A stretch of DNA of 64,000 nucleotides, from the NCBI RefSeq assembly GCF_000384315.1, contig NZ_ARVW01000001.1, positions 5,952,157-6,016,156 of the forward strand, given 5' to 3'. The notes beneath the pieces were generated by a model. The model worked only from the letters and a program-made list of their open reading frames with translations, did no database searches and was not told the DNA's origin. Source of the stretch: Amycolatopsis nigrescens CSC17Ta-90 (GTDB lineage: Bacteria; Actinomycetota; Actinomycetes; Mycobacteriales; Pseudonocardiaceae). Every line of letters begins with the position of its first letter. Within the stretch, counting starts at the first letter, position 1. Below are positions 26,753-33,263 of this stretch, piece after piece. A program made the position numbers and the translations under genes.

Positions 26753-27805
26753 GTGCAGTCGCATTCGATCAGGCGCGTGGTGTCCGGAGCACTGGCGGCT
26801 TCCGCCGTTATCGCGGCAGTCACCTTCGTTCAGCCACCCGCCACAGCCGTCCCCAACCCCGCCCCCCAAGCACCCCCGACCAACACCTCCGAAGCCCTCG
26901 CCAAGTACCGCGAGCTGGCCGGTCAGGCCGAAAAGCTCAACGAGGACTACCTCAAGGCGAAGGACGACCTCGACGCCAAGCAGGGCGAGCTCGACAAGGC
27001 CAGCACGGACCTGGAAGGCGCCAAGCAGGCCGGCGCCACCGCGGCCGGCAACGAGGCCCAGTTCCGGACCGAGGTGGACAAGTTCGCCGGTGCCTCGTTC
27101 ACCAGCGGTGCTCAGCTCAACCGGCTGTCCGCACTGCTGACCGGCAGGTCCGCGCAGGACTTCCTGGACCGTGCCTCGGCACTGGACGTGCTGGCCACGG
27201 ACAAGAACGAGGCGCTGGGCAAGCTCGCCGGCGCGGTTCGCGAGGCGTCCGACGCGCAGAACATGGCCACCGACGCTCAGGGCCGGGCGCAGGCCGCCAA
27301 GGACGCCGCGGCCCAGCTGCTCGCCGATGTCGACGGCCGCAAGAAGGCCCTCGACGGCCAGCTCAAGGAGCTGGAGTCGGCGACCCGCGGGCTCAGCTCC
27401 GCCGACAAGGCCGCGCAGAACGACCGCGGCGGTGCGATCCCGAACGTCAAGGCCCCCGGCCCGGCCGCGCAGACGGCCATCAACGCGGCCTTGAACAAGA
27501 TGGGCAGCCCGTACGTCTGGGGTGCCACCGGCCCGAGCCAGTTCGACTGCTCCGGGCTGACGTCCTGGGCGTACAAGCAGGCCGGGATCAGCATCCCGCG
27601 TTCCAGCCGGGCGCAGTCCACCAACGGCACGCCGGTCTCCAGGGACCAGCTCCAGCCGGGCGACCTGGTGTTCTTCTACTCGCCGGTGTCGCACGTGGGC
27701 ATCTACATCGGTAACGGCCAGATGGTGCACGCCCCGACCTCGGGTGACGTCGTGAAGATCTCGCCGTTGCAGGCGCAGTACAGCGGGGCGCGCCGGGTCG
27801 CCTGA
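26753..27805 (+). CDS. Exported NlpC/P60 peptidoglycan endopeptidase, paralog 1
   Basis: 350 residues from GTG 26753. A signal peptide starts VQSHSIRRVVSGALAAS and likely ends near TAVP (about 35). Residues about 45-220 are a Lys/Ala/Glu-rich coiled coil. The C-terminal NlpC/P60 domain (about 240-350) has an intact active site: FDCSGLTSWAYKQAG (Cys266), SHVGIYIG (His314) and MVHAP (His326). It should cut the D-Glu-to-diaminopimelate bond in stem peptides, as RipA-type hydrolases do. The paralog directly downstream has the same length and layout. The mycobacterial gene at this locus is Rv2190c. Confidence 0.92.
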   Translation: MQSHSIRRVVSGALAASAVIAAVTFVQPPATAVPNPAPQAPPTNTSEALAKYRELAGQAEKLNEDYLKAKDDLDAKQGELDKASTDLEGAKQAGATAAGNEAQFRTEVDKFAGASFTSGAQLNRLSALLTGRSAQDFLDRASALDVLATDKNEALGKLAGAVREASDAQNMATDAQGRAQAAKDAAAQLLADVDGRKKALDGQLKELESATRGLSSADKAAQNDRGGAIPNVKAPGPAAQTAINAALNKMGSPYVWGATGPSQFDCSGLTSWAYKQAGISIPRSSRAQSTNGTPVSRDQLQPGDLVFFYSPVSHVGIYIGNGQMVHAPTSGDVVKISPLQAQYSGARRVA

Positions 27806-27826
27806 CCCGCTCCTCCCGCCGGAGTC

Positions 27827-27875
27827 CGTGAAGGGCACCTTGCCTACCTTCGAGGTAGGCAAGGTGCCCTTCACG
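27827..27875. repeat. 49-bp palindromic repeat, copy 2 (family A)
   Basis: Same 21-base arms as 3541-3589 with loop CTTCGAG, so the pairing extends by about two bases into the loop. It starts 22 bases after the stop of the first NlpC/P60 gene and probably ends its transcript before the promoter of the second. Confidence 0.85.
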
Positions 27876-27991
27876 GCGTTCTGGGGCGTGAAAATGACAG
27901 GGGGTGGGAGTGGTCACGGGATGTTGTTAGGCCGATTGGGGGGTTGTCACTCCGTTCGGCGCAAAATCCGGACCTTCCGTCCACTCTCTGT

Positions 27992-28019
27992 GGACGTGCT
28001 GTCACCCAGTCCATAACCT
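27992..28019 (+). promoter_or_regulatory. Promoter of the second NlpC/P60 gene
   Basis: GGACGT (27992-27997), 16 bases, TAACCT (28014-28019), identical in hexamers and spacing to the promoter at 26466. Two GTCAC motifs lie nearby (27947-27951 and 28001-28005). Confidence 0.6.
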
Positions 28020-28147
28020 GGCCGGGATCTTGTCGCAGGATGCCGTTCCATCGGGGGACGGCGGCGTGAGATTGCCGCCGGAACAGCTCGTCGGGGGAGT
28101 TGAGCCGTCATCGGCCGGCGGCCGAGAACAGAGGAGACGCGCGCGGC
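28020..28147 (+). promoter_or_regulatory. Structured 5' leader of the second NlpC/P60 gene
   Basis: 128 bases, similar to the start of the leader at 26494. GGCGGC-N8-GCCGCC (about 28060-28079) forms a hairpin, and GCCGT...ACGGC another. The shared GAGATTGCCGCC and ACAGCT-CGTCGGG blocks stand at matching positions, while the stems differ by several changes that mostly keep pairing. Confidence 0.45.
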
Positions 28148-29200
28148 GTGCAGTCGCATCCAGTAAAGCGCGTGGTGTCCGGAGCACTGGCAGCTTCCGC
28201 CGTTATCGCGGCGGTCGTGGTCGGGCAGCCGTTGGCCACCGCGTCCCCATCCCCCTTCCCCCAGACCCCGCCGACCGGCTCGTCCCAGGAGCTCGCGAAG
28301 TACCGCGAACTCGCCGGGCAGGCCGAAAAGCTCAACGAGCAGTACCTCAACGCCAAGGAAGACCTCAAGGCGAAGCAGGCCGAGTACGACAAGGCCACCG
28401 CGGACCTGGAGGGCGCCAAGCAGTCCGGTGCCAGTGCGGCGGGCAACGAGGCGCAGTACCGGGTCGAGGTGGACAAGTTCGCCGGTGCGTCCTTCACCAG
28501 CGGTGCTCAGCTCAACAAGCTGTCCGCACTGCTCTCGGGCGGTTCCGTGCAGCAGTTCCTCGACCGGATCACCGCCTTGGACGTGCTCGCCAAGGACAAG
28601 AACCAGGCCCTGCAGGGACTCACCGGTGCGGTCCAGCAGGCGACGACCGCGCAGCAGCAGGCGGCCGACGCACAGGGCCGGGCACAGGCCGCCAAGGACG
28701 CCGCCGCGCAACTGCTGGCCGACGTCGATACCCGCAAGAAGGATCTCGACGCACAGGTCAAGCAGCTGGAGGTGGCGGACGGCACGCTCAGCGCCGCCGA
28801 CCGGGCCGCCCAGCGCGACACCGGTGGCAGTGCGCCGGACGTCAAGGCACCCGGCCCGAAGGCGCAGGCCGCGGTGAACGCGGCGCTGTCCAAGCTGGGC
28901 AGTGCCTACTCCCTCGGCAAGGCGGGCCCGAGCCAGTTCGACTGCTCCGGCCTCACGTCCTGGGCGTTCCGGCAGGCCGGTATCGGGATCCCGCGTACCG
29001 CGGCTCAGCAGCAGGGTTCCGGCACGCCGGTCGCCCGTGAGCAGCTGCAGCCGGGGGACCTGGTGTTCTTCGGTTCGCCCGCGTACCACGTGGGCATGTA
29101 CATCGGTGGCGGCAAGATGGTGCACTCGCCGCAGCCGGGTGAGGTCGTCAAGATCTCACCGCTGATCTCGGACTACAGCGGCGGCCGCAGGTACGCCTGA
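28148..29200 (+). CDS. Exported NlpC/P60 peptidoglycan endopeptidase, paralog 2
   Basis: 350 residues, the same length as its upstream neighbour. The signal peptide begins VQSHPVKRVVSGALAAS. The coiled coil (about 45-220) and the C-terminal NlpC/P60 domain align without gaps to paralog 1: FDCSGLTSWAFRQAG (Cys266), YHVGMYIG (His314) and MVHSP (His326). The pair arose by tandem duplication including promoter and leader. In this copy the usual VWG before the Cys reads SLG (AYSLGKAGPSQFDC), a change at the substrate groove that could alter specificity. A terminator follows. Confidence 0.92.
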   Translation: MQSHPVKRVVSGALAASAVIAAVVVGQPLATASPSPFPQTPPTGSSQELAKYRELAGQAEKLNEQYLNAKEDLKAKQAEYDKATADLEGAKQSGASAAGNEAQYRVEVDKFAGASFTSGAQLNKLSALLSGGSVQQFLDRITALDVLAKDKNQALQGLTGAVQQATTAQQQAADAQGRAQAAKDAAAQLLADVDTRKKDLDAQVKQLEVADGTLSAADRAAQRDTGGSAPDVKAPGPKAQAAVNAALSKLGSAYSLGKAGPSQFDCSGLTSWAFRQAGIGIPRTAAQQQGSGTPVAREQLQPGDLVFFGSPAYHVGMYIGGGKMVHSPQPGEVVKISPLISDYSGGRRYA

Positions 29201-29225
29201 TCCGCCGGCACCACCGCGCACCACC

Positions 29226-29260
29226 AGGGGCGGCATCGCGAAAGCGGTGCCGCCCCTTTC
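29226..29260 (+). terminator. Terminator after the second NlpC/P60 gene
   Basis: AGGGGCGGCATCGC, a GAAA tetraloop, then GCGGTGCCGCCCCT (one G-T pair) and TTTC. It begins 26 bases after the stop. Confidence 0.85.
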
Positions 29261-29306
29261 GTTCCCGGCCAGCCCCGGCGCTACTCCGTCCGGGTGCACG
29301 GCCGGA

Positions 29307-29321
29307 TAGCCTGTGCACGTG
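29307..29321 (+). promoter_or_regulatory. -10 element for a leaderless pimB' mRNA
   Basis: TAGCCT (29307-29312) ends six bases before GTG 29319 and no Shine-Dalgarno intervenes. This decides the start: the GTG at 29313 would lie upstream of the expected first transcribed base. Confidence 0.5.
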
Positions 29322-30476
29322 CTGCGGACACTGCTGGTGACCAACGACTTCCCGCCGAGACCGGGCGGGATCCAGAACTACCTCGGCGCGCTGGCCGACC
29401 GGCTGCCGCCGGACGAGCTGGTGGTCTACGCCCCGTCCTGGGAGTCCGGGTCCGGTTCGCACACCGAGTTCGACGCCGCCGCGCCCTTCGAGGTGGTCCG
29501 GCATCCGACGTCGCTGATGCTGCCAACCCCGGACGTGCTGCGCCGCGCGAAGGAGATCATGCGGGCCCGCGACTGCCAGGCCGTCTGGTTCGGCGCGGCC
29601 GCACCGCTGGCGCTGCTCGGCCGGTCCCTGCGCGCGTCGGGCGCCCAGCGGGTGGTGGCCAGCACGCACGGGCACGAGGTCGGCTGGTCGATGCTGCCGG
29701 CGGCGAGGCAGGCGCTGCGCCGGATCGGCGACACCAGCGACGTGGTGACCTACGTGAGCGAGTACACCCGTGGCCGGTTCGCCGCCGCCTTCGGGCCGAT
29801 GGCCGGGCTGGAGCACCTGCCGTCCGGGGTGGACACCGAGCTGTTCCGTCCCGATCCCGCCGCGGGCGAGGAGATCCGCGAGCGGCACGGCCTGGCCGGG
29901 CGACCGACCGTGGTGTGCGTGTCCAGGCTGGTGCCGCGCAAGGGACAGGACATGCTGGTGCGGGCCTTACCGGAGCTGCGCAGGCGGGTGCCGGGTGTGG
30001 CGCTGCTGCTGGTCGGCGGCGGGCCCTACCGCAGGAAGCTGACCGAGCTGGTGGACCAGCTCGGCCTCGGCGGGGACGTGGTGATCACCGGCTCAGTGCC
30101 GTGGGCGGAGCTGCCCGCGCACTACGCGGCCGGGGACGTGTTCGCGATGCCGGCCCGCACCAGGGGCAAGGGGCTGGACGTGGAGGGCCTCGGGCTGGTC
30201 TACCTGGAGGCGTCGGCCACCGGCCTGCCCGTGGTGGCCGGCCGGTCCGGCGGCGCGCCGGAGACCGTGCTGGACGAGGTGACCGGGCACGTGGTGGACG
30301 GCCGGGACGTCCGCGAGCTGACCGACACCCTGGCCCCCCTATTGTCCGATCCGGCGCGGGCGCGGCGGATGGGGGAGGCCGGTCGCGACTGGGTCGGCGC
30401 CAACTGGCGCTGGGACCTGCTCACCCGCAAGCTGGCCGGGCTGCTGGACGGCGAGCCGGTCGCCGCGCTGCACTAA
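29319..30476 (+). CDS. pimB': GDP-mannose-dependent mannosyltransferase PimB'
   Basis: 385 residues, GT4 family with the GT-B fold. The N-terminal part reads LLVTNDFPPRPGGIQNYL. The nucleotide-sugar domain has VSRLVPRKGQDML and the E-x7-E motif region DVEGLGLVYLEASATGLPVV. At this position in mycobacteria (Rv2188c) the enzyme adds the second mannose to phosphatidylinositol mannoside on the inner face of the membrane. Surroundings (NlpC/P60 upstream, SRPBCC gene downstream) match that locus. Its stop overlaps by four bases the stop of the convergent kinase-like gene. Confidence 0.87.
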   Translation: MLRTLLVTNDFPPRPGGIQNYLGALADRLPPDELVVYAPSWESGSGSHTEFDAAAPFEVVRHPTSLMLPTPDVLRRAKEIMRARDCQAVWFGAAAPLALLGRSLRASGAQRVVASTHGHEVGWSMLPAARQALRRIGDTSDVVTYVSEYTRGRFAAAFGPMAGLEHLPSGVDTELFRPDPAAGEEIRERHGLAGRPTVVCVSRLVPRKGQDMLVRALPELRRRVPGVALLLVGGGPYRRKLTELVDQLGLGGDVVITGSVPWAELPAHYAAGDVFAMPARTRGKGLDVEGLGLVYLEASATGLPVVAGRSGGAPETVLDEVTGHVVDGRDVRELTDTLAPLLSDPARARRMGEAGRDWVGANWRWDLLTRKLAGLLDGEPVAALH

Positions 30477-31105
30477 CGCTCCAGCACCGCGGGATGGCGC
30501 GGATCGTCCACCCGCACCAGCACATCCGCCACCTCGGACGGCCGGACCTCGGTTTCGTACCGCTGGTAGGCGGGCAGTGCCCACCGGTCCGCCTCGGGCA
30601 CCCGGCGACGCAGCGCGCCGGGCGAAAGCCACAGGTGCACGGTGAGCTCGGCGGGCAGGCCGCGGCCGAGCAGCAGCTCGCCGTCCAGCAGCAGCACCCC
30701 GCCGGTGGGCAGCGGGGTGCGCGCCAGCCGGGTCGCTCGGTCGCGGTCGGCGTCCCACAGCGCGGTCAGCACGGTGCCGGTCCCGCCGGGCGCCAGCGGG
30801 GCCAGTACCTCGCGCCGCAGCCCGTCCGCGTCCAGCCAGTCGGTGTACCGCGCGTCCGCGTCCTGTTTGCCGCGCTCGAAACGCAGCGATGCGGGCCGGA
30901 GGAAGTCGGCGGCGCGGACGCGCAGCACCGGGCGGCCGAGCACCCGCAGCGGGTCCGTCATCGCGTCCGCCAGCGCCGCCGTGTCCGTGCCGTCCGTCCT
31001 GGCGCCGTCGATCAGCACCCGCACCCACCCGGTGCCGGTCATCCCCGCCACGAGCTCGGTCAGCTCGGCGGCGAGCGCGTCGAAGGAGATCGGCCGATAG
31101 CGCAT
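30473..31105 (-). CDS. Uridine kinase-like P-loop protein with degenerate Walker A
   Basis: 210 residues from ATG 31105. The start MRYRPISFDALAAEL, the conserved RVRAADFLRPASLRFERGKQ (about 82-101) and VLLLDGELLLGRGLPAELTV match actinobacterial proteins usually named uridine kinase. However, the loop where GxxxxGK[ST] should be reads IDGARTDGTDTAALA and has no Lys, so ATP use is uncertain. It overlaps pimB' tail-to-tail by four bases and is divergent from the SRPBCC gene. Confidence 0.72.
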   Translation of the reverse strand: MRYRPISFDALAAELTELVAGMTGTGWVRVLIDGARTDGTDTAALADAMTDPLRVLGRPVLRVRAADFLRPASLRFERGKQDADARYTDWLDADGLRREVLAPLAPGGTGTVLTALWDADRDRATRLARTPLPTGGVLLLDGELLLGRGLPAELTVHLWLSPGALRRRVPEADRWALPAYQRYETEVRPSEVADVLVRVDDPRHPAVLER

Positions 31106-31163
31106 GGGGCGATCCTCACACGGGCCTGTGCAGGATCCGGTCGGCGCCCGATGGGATGATGTC

Positions 31164-31580
31164 GTGGTGCGCAGCGATGTGGGGAAAACAGCCGATACCG
31201 GTTGGCAGATAGGCGTTTCCAGAACCGTGCCGTACCCGGTCTCGGCTGTGTGGGACTTCCTGGTCGGCCGGGACGGGGTCGACATCTGGCTCGGGCCCGG
31301 CACCGAGCTGCCGAGGGAACGCGGGCTCTCCTACGAGACCGAAAGCGGCACCACCGGTCAGGTGCGCAGCTTCCGGCCGCAGGACCGGGTCCGGCTCACC
31401 TGGCGGCCGAAGGACTGGGACCACGACTCGACCCTGCAGATCGCACTGGTCGCGGCCGGCACCAAGACCACGATGAAGTTCCACCAGGAATGGCTGGCCG
31501 ACGCCGACGAGCGGGCCGAGCAGCGGGTGTACTGGAGCGACGTGATCGAGCGCCTGGAGGCCAGGCTCGCCGAGCGCTGA
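31164..31580 (+). CDS. SRPBCC/AHSA1-like lipid- or ligand-binding protein
   Basis: 138 residues if GTG 31164 is used; GTG 31167 is an equal alternative, as no clear ribosome site favours either. The sequence [22 protein letters not shown] (first 20 shown as part), [16 protein letters not shown] and [13 protein letters not shown] is the START-like fold of the SRPBCC superfamily (AHSA1 branch). These bind hydrophobic ligands or act in stress responses. Mycobacteria carry an SRPBCC gene at the same place (Rv2185c). Function here is not known. Confidence 0.75.
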   Translation: MVRSDVGKTADTGWQIGVSRTVPYPVSAVWDFLVGRDGVDIWLGPGTELPRERGLSYETESGTTGQVRSFRPQDRVRLTWRPKDWDHDSTLQIALVAAGTKTTMKFHQEWLADADERAEQRVYWSDVIERLEARLAER

Positions 31581-31628
31581 GCCGCGCCGGGGCCAGGACT
31601 GGTCGTCCCGCCGGGGGTGCGGCGTACG

Positions 31629-31644
31629 TAGGGTGCCGGGCATG
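31629..31644 (+). promoter_or_regulatory. -10 element for a leaderless bioA mRNA
   Basis: TAGGGT (31629-31634) ends seven bases before ATG 31642. No Shine-Dalgarno is present at normal distance. No obvious BioQ- or BirA-type operator is seen here. Confidence 0.5.
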
Positions 31645-32922
31645 ACTCCTGCTGAGCTGCTCGCATTGGACGCCCGGCACGTCTGGCATCCCTACGGGCC
31701 GATGCCGGGCAGGGTGGAGCCGCTGCTGGTCACCGGGGCGGCCGGGGTGCGGCTGCGGCTGGCCGACGGGCGCGAGCTGGTGGACGGCATGTCGTCATGG
31801 TGGTCGGCCATCCACGGGTACCGGCACCCGGTGCTGGACGCCGCGCTGGCCGAGCAGGCAGGGCGGATGAGCCACGTGATGTTCGGCGGGCTCACCCACG
31901 AGCCGGCGATCGCGCTGGCCGCGACACTGGCCGAGATCACCCCGGACGGACTGGAGCACGTCTTCCTGTGCGACTCCGGGTCGGTGTCCATCGAGGTCGC
32001 GATCAAGATGTGCCTGCAGTACTGGCGGTCGCTCGGGCGGCCGGGGAAACGGCGGCTGCTGACCTGGCGCGGCGGGTACCACGGCGACACCTTCCACCCG
32101 ATGAGCGTGTGCGATCCGGACGGCGGGATGCACGGCCTCTGGCGCGGCACGCTGCCGGAGCAGCTGTTCGTGCCGGCGCCGCCGGCCGGGTTCGACAGCC
32201 CGCCCGATCAGTCCTATGTGGACACTCTTGCGGCGGAAATCGAGCGGCACGCGGGAGAGCTGGCGGCAGTGATCGTGGAGCCGGTGGTCCAGGGCGCCGG
32301 CGGCATGCGCTTCCACCACCCCGGCTACCTGCGCGCGCTGCGGGAGCTGACCGAGGCCAACGACGTGCTGCTGATCTTCGACGAGATCGCCACCGGCTTC
32401 GGCCGCACCGGCGAGCTGTTCGCCGCGGACCACGCCGGGGTCACCCCGGACGTGCTCTGCGTCGGCAAGGCGCTCACCGGCGGGTACCTCACCATGGCCG
32501 CCGCGCTGTGCACTTCCGCGGTGGCGGACGGGATCTCCCGCGGTGAGGTGCCGGTACTCGCGCACGGGCCCACCTTCATGGGCAACCCGCTGGCCGCCGC
32601 GGTCGCGAACGCCTCGATCGGGCTGCTGCTCGAACAGGACTGGCGGACGTCGGTGCGGCGGATCGGCGCGGGCCTGCGGGACGGGCTCGCGGCTGCTGCC
32701 GGGCTGCCGGGGGTGCTCGACGTGCGGTCACTCGGCGCGATCGGGGTGCTCCAGCTCGATCACCCCGTCGATATGCGGCTCGCCACGGAAGTCGCCACCG
32801 CGCACGGAGTGTGGCTGCGCCCGTTCCGGGATCTGATCTACGCGATGCCGCCCTACCTCACCGCGGACGAGGACCTCGCCGCGATCACCGCGGCGATGGT
32901 CGCGGTGGCGCAGAAGGCTTAG
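31642..32922 (+). CDS. bioA: Adenosylmethionine--8-amino-7-oxononanoate aminotransferase
   Basis: 426 residues, class III PLP aminotransferase. The N-terminal [18 protein letters not shown] and [16 protein letters not shown] are BioA signatures. The PLP site has [14 protein letters not shown] and the Lys in [11 protein letters not shown]. It converts 7-keto-8-aminopelargonate to 7,8-diaminopelargonate with S-adenosylmethionine as the amino donor. In mycobacteria bioA-bioF-bioD form an operon; here a SulP-carbonic anhydrase gene intervenes and bioF is absent from the window. Confidence 0.94.
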   Translation: MTPAELLALDARHVWHPYGPMPGRVEPLLVTGAAGVRLRLADGRELVDGMSSWWSAIHGYRHPVLDAALAEQAGRMSHVMFGGLTHEPAIALAATLAEITPDGLEHVFLCDSGSVSIEVAIKMCLQYWRSLGRPGKRRLLTWRGGYHGDTFHPMSVCDPDGGMHGLWRGTLPEQLFVPAPPAGFDSPPDQSYVDTLAAEIERHAGELAAVIVEPVVQGAGGMRFHHPGYLRALRELTEANDVLLIFDEIATGFGRTGELFAADHAGVTPDVLCVGKALTGGYLTMAAALCTSAVADGISRGEVPVLAHGPTFMGNPLAAAVANASIGLLLEQDWRTSVRRIGAGLRDGLAAAAGLPGVLDVRSLGAIGVLQLDHPVDMRLATEVATAHGVWLRPFRDLIYAMPPYLTADEDLAAITAAMVAVAQKA

Positions 32923-33263
32923 CTTCGCGCGGCTGCGAACCGGCGTTTCAGCACGCTCGTCTCAAAATTCACCTTATCCAGCGAGGCGCACGTCACAATC
33001 CCAAGGTTTGCTACGGACAGTTGTCCACAGTGGCCGATCACCCACTAGAGGGTGACCTATATCACTGTCCTTTTCGCCTTTTTTGCCGCTTCACCTTGTT
33101 GATCAGTGACGACGCCGTGTGAAGAAAAGATGAGAAGTTCTTTACATAACAGACATTTGAGGCGGTTTTCGGTTACCTGGTGACGACGGGCCGTCACCGC
33201 TGCCGGTTCTCGACCACTAGTCCACCCCGCGTATCTCGCAAGATCCAGATCACGGAGGCGAAC
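32923..33263 (+). promoter_or_regulatory. AT-richer regulatory region upstream of the SulP-carbonic anhydrase gene
   Basis: 341 bases without a gene, visibly richer in A/T than its surroundings. It contains GGACA-GT-TGTCC (33015-33026), TCACCC-N6-GGGTGA (33038-33055) and the overlapping GTGA-CCTATA-TCAC (33052-33065), the last being spaced like a CRP/FNR-family site. Possible promoter hexamers lie further downstream around TTGATC (33098-33103) and AAAGAT. Confidence 0.5.

Noticed and set aside
26494..28147. ydaO (c-di-AMP) riboswitch in the NlpC/P60 leaders
   Set aside because: The gene type fits, but I could not find the conserved ydaO core segments in either leader. A covariance search is needed before naming it.
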